Shown here in pieces: positions 8,903-18,257 of a stretch of DNA of 64,000 nucleotides. The translations under genes were made by a program, and so were the position numbers. The stretch is taken from assembly GCA_041913045.1 (NCBI GenBank), contig JAYSGB010000015.1, forward strand, positions 14,390 through 78,389, read 5' to 3'. This DNA comes from CAMLOF01 sp041913045 (GTDB taxonomy: Bacteria > Pseudomonadota > Gammaproteobacteria > Burkholderiales > Burkholderiaceae_C). How positions within the stretch are numbered: the stretch's first letter is position 1; the number at the start of each line of letters is the position of its first letter. The notes under the pieces were generated by a model. The model was not told the origin of the DNA. It saw nothing but the letters and a program-made list of their open reading frames with translations, and made no database searches.

Positions 8903-9985
8903 TTATTTCCAGATGTTCCAGGAGGTCTGCATCAGGCCGCCGACCAGCAGCAACCAGATGAGGGTCACAGGAATGAAGATCTTCCAGCCCAGACGCATGA
9001 TCTGGTCATAGCGGAAGCGCGGGAAGGTTGCGCGAATCCAGATGAACATGGACACGACGACAAACGTCTTGACGCCCAGCCAGATCCAGCCCGGAATCCA
9101 GTTGAAGAGGGCGCTGTCGATAGGTGCAGCCCAGCCGCCCAGGAACATCAGCACCGCCAGGATGGACACCAGCCACATGCTGGCGTATTCGGCCAGGAAG
9201 AAGATGGCAAAACCCATGCCGGAGTATTCGACCATGTGACCGGCCACGATCTCAGCTTCGCCTTCGACCACGTCAAAGGGGTGGCGGTTGGTCTCGGCCA
9301 CACCAGAGATCAGATAGACCAGAAAAATGGGCAACAACGGCAGCCAGTTCCAGGACAGGAAGTTCAACCCCATGTCCGCACCCATGCCACGGTTCTGGGA
9401 AGCAACGATGTCAGCCAGATTCAGGCTGCCAGCGGTCATGACAACCACCAGGAAGCAGAAGCCGATGGCGATTTCATAGCTCACCATCTGCGCGGCAGCC
9501 CGCAGTGCACCCAGGAAGGCGTACTTGGAGTTGGATGCCCACCCAGCGATGATCACGCCGTACACCTCAATGGAGGTGATGGCAAGAATGACCAACAAAC
9601 CTGCGTTGACGTTGGCAAGAACGGTTTCCGGACCGAAAGGCACGGCCACCCACGCAGCCAGCGCGGGCATGATGGCCATGATGGGGCCCAGGCGGAACAA
9701 CCCCTTGCTCGCGGCACTGGGGTTGATGAGTTCCTTGCTCAGCAGCTTGACAGCGTCAGCGATCGGCTGCAACAGACCGAAGGGGCCCACGCGGTTGGGG
9801 CCCAGACGAACTTGCATGAAACCCAGCAGGCGGCGTTCCCACAGCGTCAGGTAGGCCACTGCGCCCATCAGCGGCGCAAGCACCGCAACGATCTTGATAA
9901 GGTTCCAAAGCACCGGCCAGGCGGCGGTCTGCCACCAGGAAGCTGCGATCAAACTTAGACCACCGTTGTACATAGCGTCGATCAT
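8903..9985 (-). CDS. nuoH: NADH-quinone oxidoreductase subunit H
   Basis: 360 residues with eight or more membrane helices. NuoH holds the quinone-binding entrance at the junction of the two arms. The strongly conserved stretches TLWERRLLGFMQVRLGPNRV (residues about 47-66) and GVAETNRHPFDVVEGEAEIV (about 218-237) are both present. The ATG at 9985 overlaps the nuoG stop by 4 bases. An alternative in-frame ATG lies four codons downstream. Confidence 0.97.
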   Translation of the reverse strand: MIDAMYNGGLSLIAASWWQTAAWPVLWNLIKIVAVLAPLMGAVAYLTLWERRLLGFMQVRLGPNRVGPFGLLQPIADAVKLLSKELINPSAASKGLFRLGPIMAIMPALAAWVAVPFGPETVLANVNAGLLVILAITSIEVYGVIIAGWASNSKYAFLGALRAAAQMVSYEIAIGFCFLVVVMTAGSLNLADIVASQNRGMGADMGLNFLSWNWLPLLPIFLVYLISGVAETNRHPFDVVEGEAEIVAGHMVEYSGMGFAIFFLAEYASMWLVSILAVLMFLGGWAAPIDSALFNWIPGWIWLGVKTFVVVSMFIWIRATFPRFRYDQIMRLGWKIFIPVTLIWLLLVGGLMQTSWNIWK

Positions 9986-12120
9986 GCGCTCACTCCCTTG
10001 GCTTCAGCGGCGCGAACGGCACGTGCGTCGGCCGTGGCCTGCAGCGACGGCGAGCGACGCACCAGTGCGTCCAGTTCGTAGATCGCAGCCACGCAGGGCT
10101 TGCCTTGGGCTGCACCCGTGTCAATGGCGGCAGATGTACTGTTGTTCAGACGGCCAGCGGGCACCACGGCACCACTTTCGACACCGGGCAACACCTTGGC
10201 CAGCACAGCCTGAGATGACTCTTGGTCAAAACCAGGCAGACCCAGCAGATTGGCGAGCACGCGTAGCACCTTCCACGCAGGACGTGTTTCACCCAAGGGC
10301 TTCGCCACTGCATGGAAGCTTTGCAACCTGCCTTCGGCATTGACGAAGGACCCAGACGTTTCGCTGAACGGAGCGATGGGCAGCAGCACGTCGCTCACAT
10401 CCAGGTTGGTCTTGAACGGGCTGAGCGTGATCACCATCTCAGCCTGCGCCAGGGCGGAGGTCGGTGCGGCAGTGTCGGCACCGGCTTCGACGTTCAGCAG
10501 CACGGCTGCCTTCACGCCACCTGCAAGCATTTGCGTGGCATTCTGGCCACCGGCACCCGGCAGCGCCTCTACCAGTTGTGCCCCGACGGTGTTGGCGGCT
10601 TCGGTCAGATAGCCGAAGCTGGCACCAGTCTGGCTGGCAATCCACTGCGCCAGCGCCAGCAGGCTGGAAGCCTGAGGATGGTGTGCGGCGGCGTTGCCGA
10701 GCAGCACAGCCTTGTTATCACCGCTCATCAGCGATTCGGCAACCGCGCGGGCAGCGTCAGTAACCTGCGCATCCACTGGGGAGGCAACACCCTTGGCCTG
10801 TGCCACAGCGGCAGCCACCCCGGCCAGCGCCGCGCTCCAAACTGAAGCATCTGCCTTCATCACGTTGGCAACAGGCATGGCCCAAACCGGTGCCGAGTCC
10901 ACCAGCACGTTCACCTGAGCCCCTTTGCGGGCAGCCTGGCGAATGCGCTGCGCGTACAGGGGATGATCCTTGCGCAGATTGGAGCCGATGACGAACACAC
11001 GTTGCAGGCTGGACAGCGCTGCAATGGGCAGACCCAGCCAACGCGCCTGCCCGGTGGGAGCCGCGTTGGTGAAATCGGCGGCGCGCAAGCGCGTATCAAT
11101 GTTCTGGCTGCCCAGACCACGCACCAAGGCACCAGCCAGCGCCAATTCTTCGACGGTACTGTGCGGGCTAGCCAACAGGCCGATGGCCTGTGCGCCGTGG
11201 TCGTTCTTGATCTGCTTCAGGCCGTTGGCCACGTATTCCAGGGCCGTCTGCCAATCCACGGCCTTCCACTCGCCGCCCTGCTTCAGCATGGGCTGGGTCA
11301 GGCGGTCGGCGCCGTTGAGGGCTTCATAGCTGAAGCGGTCGCGGTCGGCGATCCAGCATTCGTTGACGTCTTCGTTCTCGAAGGGCACCACGCGCAGCAC
11401 TTGGCCGTTCTTGACCTGGACAACCAGGTTTGCACCCGTGGAGTCGTGCGGGCTGACAGACTTGCGACGCGACAGTTCCCAGGTACGGGCGTTGTAGCGG
11501 AAGGGCTTGCTCGTCAGGGCACCCACAGGGCACAGATCGATCATGTTGCCCGACAGTTCGGAATCCACCGACTGACCGACGAAGGTTTCGATCTCCGAGT
11601 GCTCACCACGGTGGCTCATGCCCAATTCCATGATGCCAGCGATTTCTTGACCGAAGCGCACGCAGCGGGTGCAGTGGATGCAGCGGCTCATCTCTTCCAT
11701 CGAGATGAGAGGGCCGACGTCCTTGTGGAACACCACGCGCTTTTCCTCCTCGTAACGGGAGGCGCTGCCGCCGTAGCCAACGGCCAGATCCTGCAATTGA
11801 CACTCACCGCCCTGGTCGCAGATAGGGCAATCCAGCGGGTGGTTGATCAACAGGAATTCCATGACCGACTTCTGGGCCTTGATGGCCTTGTCGGACTTGG
11901 TGCGCACCACCATGCCCATGGTGACAGGGGTGGCGCAGGCTGGCATGGGCTTGGGTGCCTTTTCGACATCCACCAAGCACATGCGGCAGTTGGCCGCGAT
12001 GGAAAGCTTCTTGTGATAGCAGAAGTGCGGAATGTAGGTGCCTGCCTTTTCAGCAGCATGCATGACCATGCTGCCGGGCGGCACTTCCACCTTCTTGCCG
12101 TCGAGTTCGATTTCAACCAT
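9982..12120 (-). CDS. nuoG: NADH-quinone oxidoreductase subunit G
   Basis: 712 residues, the large iron-sulfur subunit of the complex I peripheral arm. The N-terminal 2Fe-2S ferredoxin domain has CYHKKLSIAANCRMC and a following CAT. The His-coordinated 4Fe-4S motif HPLDCPICDQGGECQ is near residue 95, and CIHCTRCVRFGQEIAG near residue 145. The C-terminal two-thirds is a molybdopterin-oxidoreductase-like domain that in complex I carries no molybdenum. It overlaps nuoH by 4 bases and begins 12 bases after nuoF. Confidence 0.96.
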   Translation of the reverse strand: MVEIELDGKKVEVPPGSMVMHAAEKAGTYIPHFCYHKKLSIAANCRMCLVDVEKAPKPMPACATPVTMGMVVRTKSDKAIKAQKSVMEFLLINHPLDCPICDQGGECQLQDLAVGYGGSASRYEEEKRVVFHKDVGPLISMEEMSRCIHCTRCVRFGQEIAGIMELGMSHRGEHSEIETFVGQSVDSELSGNMIDLCPVGALTSKPFRYNARTWELSRRKSVSPHDSTGANLVVQVKNGQVLRVVPFENEDVNECWIADRDRFSYEALNGADRLTQPMLKQGGEWKAVDWQTALEYVANGLKQIKNDHGAQAIGLLASPHSTVEELALAGALVRGLGSQNIDTRLRAADFTNAAPTGQARWLGLPIAALSSLQRVFVIGSNLRKDHPLYAQRIRQAARKGAQVNVLVDSAPVWAMPVANVMKADASVWSAALAGVAAAVAQAKGVASPVDAQVTDAARAVAESLMSGDNKAVLLGNAAAHHPQASSLLALAQWIASQTGASFGYLTEAANTVGAQLVEALPGAGGQNATQMLAGGVKAAVLLNVEAGADTAAPTSALAQAEMVITLSPFKTNLDVSDVLLPIAPFSETSGSFVNAEGRLQSFHAVAKPLGETRPAWKVLRVLANLLGLPGFDQESSQAVLAKVLPGVESGAVVPAGRLNNSTSAAIDTGAAQGKPCVAAIYELDALVRRSPSLQATADARAVRAAEAKGVSA

Positions 12121-12132
12121 GTTCAGCTCTGG

Positions 12133-13485
12133 TTAAACGTATGCCGGGACCATGCAGGTCTTGTGTTCGATGTGGTGCTCGAACTCGTGGCGGAAGTGCT
12201 TGATCATGCCGCGCACCGGCATGGCAGCGGCGTCACCCAGCGCGCAAATGGTGCGGCCCATGATGTTTTCCGCGACGTTGTCGAGCAGAGCCATGTCGCT
12301 GGGACGGCCTTGGCCGTTTTCGATGCGATCGACCATGCGCCACAGCCAGCCCGTGCCTTCGCGGCAAGGGGTGCACTGGCCGCAGGACTCGTGCATGTAG
12401 AAGTAGCTCAGACGCTGCAGGGACTTCACCATGCAACGGGAGTCGTCCATCACGATGACCGCGCCCGAACCCAGCATGGAACCTGCCTTGCTGATGGAGT
12501 CGTAGTCCATCGTGCAGTCCATGATGATGTTGGCCGGCAGCACCGGGGCGGACGAACCGCCAGGGATCACAGCCTTGAGCTGGCGCCCCGCGCGTACACC
12601 ACCGGCCAGTTCCAGCAGCTTGCTGAACGGGGTACCCAGCGGGATTTCGTAGTTGCCCGGACGCTCCACGTCACCGCTGACCGAGAAGATCTTGGTGCCG
12701 CCGTTGTTTGGCTTGCCGCATTCGAGGTAGGCCTGGCCGCCGTTGCGGATGATCCAGGGCACCGCCGCGAAGGTTTCGGTGTTGTTGATGGTGGTGGGCT
12801 TGCCGTACAGGCCGAAGCTGGCCGGGAACGGCGGCTTGAAGCGCGGTTGGCCCTTCTTGCCTTCCAGCGATTCGAGCAGCGCGGTTTCCTCGCCACAGAT
12901 GTAGGCACCGAAACCGTGGTGGGCGTGCAGCTGGAAGCTGAAGCCCGAACCCATGATGTTGTCACCGAGGTAGCCTGCCGCCCTCGCCTCTTCCAGCGCG
13001 GCCTCGAAACGCTCGTAGACCTGGAAGATTTCGCCGTGGATGTAGTTGTAACCCACGGAAATACCCATCGCGTACGCGGCAATGATCATGCCCTCGATCA
13101 CGATGTGAGGGTTGTACATGAGGATGTCGCGGTCCTTGCAGGTACCGGGCTCACCTTCGTCCGAGTTGCAGACCAGGTGTTTCTGGCCCGGGAACTGGCG
13201 CGGCATGAAGCTCCACTTCAGGCCGGTGGGGAAACCCGCGCCACCACGGCCACGCAAGGCTGAGTCTTTGACGGTCGCGATCACCTGGTCCTGGGTGAGG
13301 CCTTCGCTGCCATCCTTGCCCAGAATCTTGCGCAGCGCCTCATAGCCGCCGCGCGCCTCGTAGTCCTTGATGGACCAGTTGCTACCGTCCAACCCGGCAT
13401 AGATCTGCGGGTTGATGTGGCGACCATGGAAACAGGTTTCCAGGCCCTTGGCCTGGAACTGTTGCAACACCTGGTTGACGTTCAT
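12133..13485 (-). CDS. nuoF: NADH-quinone oxidoreductase subunit F (NADH and FMN binding)
   Basis: 450 residues from the ATG at 13485 (MNVNQVLQQFQAKGLETCF). An upstream in-frame start at 13554 would lie deep inside nuoE. NuoF oxidises NADH through FMN and cluster N3. The glycine-rich FMN/NADH motif LRGRGGAGFPTGLKW lies around residue 70 and the 4Fe-4S motif ESCGQCTPCREG around residue 365. The start overlaps the nuoE stop by 4 bases. Confidence 0.96.
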   Translation of the reverse strand: MNVNQVLQQFQAKGLETCFHGRHINPQIYAGLDGSNWSIKDYEARGGYEALRKILGKDGSEGLTQDQVIATVKDSALRGRGGAGFPTGLKWSFMPRQFPGQKHLVCNSDEGEPGTCKDRDILMYNPHIVIEGMIIAAYAMGISVGYNYIHGEIFQVYERFEAALEEARAAGYLGDNIMGSGFSFQLHAHHGFGAYICGEETALLESLEGKKGQPRFKPPFPASFGLYGKPTTINNTETFAAVPWIIRNGGQAYLECGKPNNGGTKIFSVSGDVERPGNYEIPLGTPFSKLLELAGGVRAGRQLKAVIPGGSSAPVLPANIIMDCTMDYDSISKAGSMLGSGAVIVMDDSRCMVKSLQRLSYFYMHESCGQCTPCREGTGWLWRMVDRIENGQGRPSDMALLDNVAENIMGRTICALGDAAAMPVRGMIKHFRHEFEHHIEHKTCMVPAYV

Positions 13486-14006
13486 GCCTGGCCCTCCGCA
13501 GCCTTGAGGCCGTCGATCAACTGGTCGAGCTTCTCGTTGCTCATGAAGCTGCACATGTGGCGGTCATTGACCAGCATGACCGGGGAATCAGCGCAGGCAC
13601 CCAGGCACTCCGACTGCTGCAGCGTGAACAGGCCGTCGGCCGTGGTCTCGCCCATGTGGATGCCAAGTTTCTTCTCAAGGTACTGCAGCGCCTTGCCGCC
13701 GTCGCGCAGTGTGCACGGCAGGTTGGTACAGACGTTGAGCTTGAACTTGCCCATCGCCTTCTGGTTGTACATGTTGTAGAAGGTGGTGACCTCGTGCACG
13801 GCGATAGCAGGCATGCCGAGGTAGTCGCCGATGCCCTTTTCGGCTTCGGGGCTGACCCAGCCCTGCTCCTGCTGCACGATGGACAGACAGGCCATCACGG
13901 CAGATTGTTTCTGGTCGGCAGGGTACTTGGCCACTTCGCGGGCAAAGCGTGCCAGCGTGGCCTCGGAAAAGGCCTGTGCCTCTACGGCTTGTTTTTCAGA
14001 GGTCAT
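13482..14006 (-). CDS. nuoE: NADH-quinone oxidoreductase subunit E (2Fe-2S)
   Basis: 174 residues, thioredoxin-like 2Fe-2S subunit that carries cluster N1a and pairs with NuoF. The four cysteines are visible as CTNLPC (about residue 98) and CLGACADSP (about residue 138). It has 4-base overlaps on both sides, with nuoD upstream and nuoF downstream, so translation of D, E and F is probably coupled. Confidence 0.97.
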   Translation of the reverse strand: MTSEKQAVEAQAFSEATLARFAREVAKYPADQKQSAVMACLSIVQQEQGWVSPEAEKGIGDYLGMPAIAVHEVTTFYNMYNQKAMGKFKLNVCTNLPCTLRDGGKALQYLEKKLGIHMGETTADGLFTLQQSECLGACADSPVMLVNDRHMCSFMSNEKLDQLIDGLKAAEGQA

Positions 14007-15256
14007 CGGTCAATTTCTCCAAACACGATGTCCATGGTGCCGATGATGGCCACCGCGTCTGCCAGCATGTGGCCACGGGCCATTTCGTCGAGGCAGGACA
14101 GGTGCGCAAAACCGGGCGCGCGGATTTTCAGGCGGTACGGCTTGTTGGCACCGTCGCTCACGAGGTAGATGCCAAACTCGCCCTTGGGATGCTCGACGGC
14201 AGCGTAAGCCTCGCCTTCGGGCACGTGGAAACCTTCGGTGAAGAGCTTGAAATGGTGGATCAGCTCTTCCATGTTGGACTTCATGGACTCGCGCGACGGC
14301 GGTGCCACCTTGTGGTTGTCGGTGATGACCGGGCCGGGGTTGGCACGCAGCCAGTCCACGCATTGCTTGATGATGCGGTTGGACTGGTTCATCTCTTCCA
14401 TGCGGACGAGGTAACGGTCGTACGTATCACCGGTTTTGCCGACGGGAATGTCGAAGTCCAGACGGTCGTAAACGTCGTAGGGCTGCTTCTTGCGCAGGTC
14501 CCAGGCAATGCCCGAACCACGCAACATGGGGCCGGTCATGCCCATGTTGAGCGCACGCTCGGGGCTGACGACGCCGATGCCCACCGTGCGCTGTTTCCAG
14601 ATGCGGTTGTCGGTCAACAGCGTGTGGTACTCGGCCAGATAGGTGGGGAAACGCTTGGTGAAGTCGTCGATGAAGTCGAGCAGCGAACCCTGGCGGTTCT
14701 TGTTCAACTCGTCCATCGCCTTGGCGTTACGGATTTTGCTGAACTTGTACTGCGGCATGGTTTCCGGCAGGTCGCGGTACACACCACCCGGACGGAAGTA
14801 CGCCGCATGCATGCGCGCACCCGACACGGCTTCGTACATGTCGAAGAGGTCTTCGCGCTCGCGGAACGCGTAGATCAGGATCGTGGAGCTGCCGCAGTCG
14901 TTACCATGCGAACCCAGCCACATCAGGTGGTTGAGCAGGCGAGTGATCTCGCTGAACATCACACGGATGTACTGCGCACGGATGGGCACTTCAATGCCCA
15001 GCAGCTTCTCGATGGCCAGGCAGTAGGCGTGCTCGTTGCACATCATCGAGACGTAGTCCAGGCGGTCCATGTAGGGCAGCGACTGGATGAAGGTCTTGTG
15101 CTCGGCGAGCTTCTCGGTGGCACGGTGCAGCAGGCCAATGTGCGGGTCGGCGCGTTGCACGACCTCGCCGTCCAGCTCCAGCACCAGACGCAGCACACCG
15201 TGTGCTGCCGGGTGCTGCGGACCGAAGTTCAGGGTGTAGTTCTTGATTTCAGCCAT
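14003..15256 (-). CDS. nuoD: NADH-quinone oxidoreductase subunit D
   Basis: 417 residues from the ATG at 15256 (MAEIKNYTLNFGPQHPAAHG). A longer in-frame reading from 15520 overlaps nuoC and is rejected. NuoD is the 49-kDa subunit that forms the quinone pocket with NuoB. Conserved stretches are FGPQHPAAHGVLRL near the N-terminus, LHRATEKLAEHKT, and GEFGIYLVSDGANKPYRLKI near the C-terminus. It is separate from nuoC, which ends two bases before it, as in most betaproteobacteria and unlike the fused NuoCD of E. coli. Confidence 0.97.
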   Translation of the reverse strand: MAEIKNYTLNFGPQHPAAHGVLRLVLELDGEVVQRADPHIGLLHRATEKLAEHKTFIQSLPYMDRLDYVSMMCNEHAYCLAIEKLLGIEVPIRAQYIRVMFSEITRLLNHLMWLGSHGNDCGSSTILIYAFREREDLFDMYEAVSGARMHAAYFRPGGVYRDLPETMPQYKFSKIRNAKAMDELNKNRQGSLLDFIDDFTKRFPTYLAEYHTLLTDNRIWKQRTVGIGVVSPERALNMGMTGPMLRGSGIAWDLRKKQPYDVYDRLDFDIPVGKTGDTYDRYLVRMEEMNQSNRIIKQCVDWLRANPGPVITDNHKVAPPSRESMKSNMEELIHHFKLFTEGFHVPEGEAYAAVEHPKGEFGIYLVSDGANKPYRLKIRAPGFAHLSCLDEMARGHMLADAVAIIGTMDIVFGEIDR

Positions 15257-15258
15257 GA

Positions 15259-15900
15259 TCAGTGCAGTCCGCCGTAGTTGTCTTCGCGGATGATGCGCGG
15301 CGTGATCTCGCGCGGCTCGATGGTGACGGGTTCGTAGATCACGCGGCGGCGCTCGGGGTCGTAGCGCATTTCCACGTGGCCAGACAACGGGAAGTCCTTG
15401 CGGAAAGGATGCCCGATGAAACCGTAGTCGGTGAGGATGCGACGCAAATCGTCGTGACCTTCGAACACGATGCCATAGAGGTCGAACGCCTCGCGTTCGT
15501 ACCAGTTGGCCGAAGTCCACAGCGACGAGACGGAGGGCACCACCGGAAAGTCGTCGTCGGCGCAGAACACGCGCACGCGCACGCGCTGGTTAAGACTGAC
15601 CGACAGCAGGTGCGCCACAACGGCAAAACGGGCGCCTTCCCAGGCACCGTCGCGATAGGAGGAGTAATCAACGCCGCAGATGTCGAGCAGCTGCTCGAAG
15701 CGGCAGCCGGGCGCATCACGCAACAGTTGCATGGCCTCAAGGTAGGTGCCAACGTTCAGCACCACGGTGACTTCACCGCGCTCAACGCCAACCTGCTTGG
15801 CCTTGTCACCCAGACAATCTGCCAGGGTTTGGCGCAAAACCTCGGGGTCAACGGCAATGGAAGCCGTCCCCGGAGCCACGCCCATCGTAGTACCGGTCAT
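15259..15900 (-). CDS. nuoC: NADH-quinone oxidoreductase subunit C
   Basis: 213 residues, the 30-kDa structural subunit of the peripheral arm. The family signature around YEREAFDLYGIVFEGHDDLR (about residue 133) and the following FPLSGHVEMRYDPERRRVIYE are intact. It starts 21 bases after nuoB and ends 2 bases before nuoD. Confidence 0.97.
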   Translation of the reverse strand: MTGTTMGVAPGTASIAVDPEVLRQTLADCLGDKAKQVGVERGEVTVVLNVGTYLEAMQLLRDAPGCRFEQLLDICGVDYSSYRDGAWEGARFAVVAHLLSVSLNQRVRVRVFCADDDFPVVPSVSSLWTSANWYEREAFDLYGIVFEGHDDLRRILTDYGFIGHPFRKDFPLSGHVEMRYDPERRRVIYEPVTIEPREITPRIIREDNYGGLH

Positions 15901-15921
15901 GTTCTGGAACCTCCGGCGCGC

Positions 15922-16401
15922 TCAGACGCGCGCAATGGTGTTGGTGCGACGGATCTTTTGCTGCAGCTGGATGATGCCGTACAGCAAGGCCTCGGCCGTG
16001 GGCGGGCAGCCCGGGACGTAGACGTCCACCGGCACGATGCGGTCGCAACCGCGAACCACCGAATAGCTGTAGTGATAGTAGCCACCGCCGTTTGCGCAAG
16101 ACCCCATGGACAGCACCCAACGCGGCTCAGCCATCTGGTCGTACACCTTGCGAAGGGCTGGCGCCATCTTGTTGCACAGCGTGCCTGCCACGATCATCAG
16201 GTCAGACTGACGGGGGCTGGCACGGAAGACCTCGGCGCCGAAACGAGCCAGGTCGTAGCGCGCCGTTGCAGCGTGCATCATTTCGACGGCACAGCAGGCC
16301 AGACCAAAGGTCATGGGCCAGAGCGAGCCGGTCTTGGCCCAGTTCACCACCGAGTCGTAGCTGGTGGTGATGAAGCCTTCCTTGAAGACACCTTCGATCA
16401 T
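15922..16401 (-). CDS. nuoB: NADH-quinone oxidoreductase subunit B (cluster N2)
   Basis: 159 residues. It binds cluster N2, the final electron donor to quinone. The adjacent cysteines of the N2 site are seen in GLACCAVEMMHA near residue 37. The other ligands are in GSCANGGGYYHYSYSVVRGC and VPGCPPTAEALLYGI. It lies 28 bases after nuoA. Confidence 0.98.
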   Translation of the reverse strand: MIEGVFKEGFITTSYDSVVNWAKTGSLWPMTFGLACCAVEMMHAATARYDLARFGAEVFRASPRQSDLMIVAGTLCNKMAPALRKVYDQMAEPRWVLSMGSCANGGGYYHYSYSVVRGCDRIVPVDVYVPGCPPTAEALLYGIIQLQQKIRRTNTIARV

Positions 16402-16429
16402 GCGTTACTCCGAAGCCAGTTCGCCAAAC

Positions 16430-16789
16430 TCATTCCCAATCCAGGGCACCCTTTTTCCATTCGTAGGCAAAACCCACGACCAGGATGGCCAGGAACATGA
16501 CACCCGCCCAGAACCCAGTGGCGCCAATGTCGGCAAAAGCCACAGCCCACGGGATCAGGAAGGCGATTTCGAGATCAAAAAGGATGAAGAGAATGGCGAC
16601 GAGGTAATAGCGCACATCGAACTTCATGCGCGCGTCCTCGAAGGCTTCAAAGCCGCATTCGTAGGGGGAATTCTTTTCGGGGTCGGGACGATTGGGACCC
16701 AGGATGTAGCCAAACACCTGGGGGAGTACCCCAACAGCTAGGCCCACCAACACAAACAACAGTACGGGAAGGTATTGCTCTAGGTTCAT
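16430..16789 (-). CDS. nuoA: NADH-quinone oxidoreductase subunit A
   Basis: 119 residues, three membrane helices, the first gene of the complex I operon. The conserved loop KNSPYECGFEAFEDARMKFDVRYY, given here in part as SPYECGFEAFEDAR, lies around residue 42. Only 41 bases separate its ATG from the tRNA-Leu gene upstream, so the nuo transcript may be processed from a message that includes the tRNA. Confidence 0.97.
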   Translation of the reverse strand: MNLEQYLPVLLFVLVGLAVGVLPQVFGYILGPNRPDPEKNSPYECGFEAFEDARMKFDVRYYLVAILFILFDLEIAFLIPWAVAFADIGATGFWAGVMFLAILVVGFAYEWKKGALDWE

Positions 16790-16830
16790 TGCTTGCCCCG
16801 GAGACGCCCTGCAGGCGCCTGTGTATGTGA

Positions 16831-16915
16831 TGGTGCCGACGGCGAGACTCGAACTCGCACAGCTTTCGCCACTACCCCCTCAAGATAGCGTGTCTACCAA
16901 TTTCACCACGTCGGC
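16831..16915 (-). tRNA. tRNA-Leu (anticodon GAG)
   Basis: The reverse strand folds as a class II tRNA of 85 bases with encoded CCA. The acceptor pairs GCCGACG with CGTCGGC, the D arm is GTGGTGAAATTGGTAGACAC, the anticodon stem is CTATC/GGTAG with loop TTGAGGG (anticodon GAG), then a variable arm and the TPsiC arm GCGAGTTCGAGTCTCGC. A possible -10 element TAGAAT lies upstream at 16981-16986. It sits between secG and nuoA on the same strand. Confidence 0.96.
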
Positions 16916-17086
16916 TTAGGAAGATATCGGTGAGCGGCGAGATCTTGCTGTACCTCACCCGCCACTCAGCGAACTTCAGCATTCTACCCTGAATAGGGCG
17001 AGAATTTTTGTGGGTATAGGGATTTACCCCTTCTCGGCCTCAAAATTTTGCGACCGCCCCGCCCACATGCGAGGCTTCAATACCAA

Positions 17087-17452
17087 TCACTGGCCAGGAA
17101 TCTGACCTGCTCCGGTAGCAGGCTGTGCAGGCGCGGGAATCTGCTGGGTGGTGGCGGGCGCCGTTTCGGCAGGCAACTTTTCGAGCACGCTGCCGGAGCT
17201 GGCAGGACGCAGGTTACCGAAATAAGCCAACGCAAGCGTGCAGGCCAGAAAAACGGATGCGAGCACGGCCGTGCTGCGGGACAGAAAGTTGGCACCGCCA
17301 GTGGCACCAAACAGGCTGGCGGACCCTGCGCCGCCGCCACCGAAGGCCGCGCCAGCATCAGCACCTTTGCCATGCTGAACCAGAATCAGGCCAATCATGG
17401 CGATGGCGGAAAGCAGTTGGACCGCCAGGAGGATGGTCATCACGATATTCAT
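17087..17452 (-). CDS. secG: Protein-export membrane protein SecG
   Basis: 121 residues with two membrane helices (about 3-23 and 58-78) separated by a glycine-rich cytoplasmic loop that contains LVQHGKGADAGAAFGGG, the SecG signature. SecG supports the SecYEG channel. The C-terminal 40 residues are rich in proline, alanine and glutamine and are not part of the conserved core. The gene starts 21 bases after tpiA and is followed by the tRNA-Leu gene. Confidence 0.95.
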   Translation of the reverse strand: MNIVMTILLAVQLLSAIAMIGLILVQHGKGADAGAAFGGGGAGSASLFGATGGANFLSRSTAVLASVFLACTLALAYFGNLRPASSGSVLEKLPAETAPATTQQIPAPAQPATGAGQIPGQ

Positions 17453-17473
17453 GTTTTCTCCGTGTACGTAGCC

Positions 17474-18226
17474 TCAACCCTGTTGCGGGCAAGAGGCAAT
17501 GATTTTCAGAAAGTCTTCGGCCTTGAGGGAGGCACCACCAATCAGCCCACCATCAATGTCTGGCTGTGACAGCAGTTGCGCAGCATTGCCTGCGTTCATG
17601 CTGCCGCCATAAAGGATGCGGATGCGATCGGCATGCGCCGTGGCAGCCTGCAATTGCGCACGCAGCACTGCGTGAACGGCCTGAGCCTGCTCAGGGGTGG
17701 CGGTCTTGCCCGTGCCAATGGCCCAGACAGGCTCGTAAGCCACAACGATTTCGCTCGTGCAATGGCCAACAGTGTGAATCACCGCCGCCAATTGGCGCTT
17801 GACCACGGCCTCGGTCTGCCCGGACTCGCGCTCGGCCAGCGTTTCGCCAATACAGACGATGGGCGTGATGCCCGCTGCCAGAGCACGTTGTGCCTTGGCC
17901 GCAACGGTCTCGTCGCTCTCGGCATGGTATTGCCTGCGCTCGGAGTGGCCGACGATGGCGTACCGGCAGGCAAAGTCCTTGAGCATGGCGGCCGACACCT
18001 CACCGGTGTAGGCACCCTGCTCGTGAGCGGACACATCTTGCGCCCCCCAGGCGATGGGGCTGCCTTGCAACTCCGCCTGTGCCTGAGGCAGGTACACCGC
18101 GGGAACGCACAGGGCAACATCGGCACCCGCAACTGCATGCAGGGCACCTTTGAGTACATCCAGCAGGGCCTTGTTGGCAGCCAAGCTGCCATTCATCTTC
18201 CAGTTGCCGGCAATGAGTTTCTTCAT
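17474..18226 (-). CDS. tpiA: Triosephosphate isomerase
   Basis: About 250 residues from the ATG at 18226 (MKKLIAGNWKMNGS). A TTG three codons upstream is also in frame. The enzyme interconverts dihydroxyacetone phosphate and glyceraldehyde 3-phosphate. The catalytic Lys is in GNWKMNG, the catalytic His region in IVGHSERRQYHAES and the catalytic Glu in VVAYEPVWAIGTGKTATPEQ, with the phosphate loop in LYGGSMNAGNA. It lies between a quinone oxidoreductase gene and secG, with short gaps. Confidence 0.97.
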   Translation of the reverse strand: MKKLIAGNWKMNGSLAANKALLDVLKGALHAVAGADVALCVPAVYLPQAQAELQGSPIAWGAQDVSAHEQGAYTGEVSAAMLKDFACRYAIVGHSERRQYHAESDETVAAKAQRALAAGITPIVCIGETLAERESGQTEAVVKRQLAAVIHTVGHCTSEIVVAYEPVWAIGTGKTATPEQAQAVHAVLRAQLQAATAHADRIRILYGGSMNAGNAAQLLSQPDIDGGLIGGASLKAEDFLKIIASCPQQG

Positions 18227-18257
18227 CTTCGTCAATCGATGGGGAAGGGAAACGGGC

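Noticed and set aside
10963..13263. 766-codon frame opposite nuoG and nuoF
   Set aside because: Antisense of two well-supported genes; no recognisable domain.
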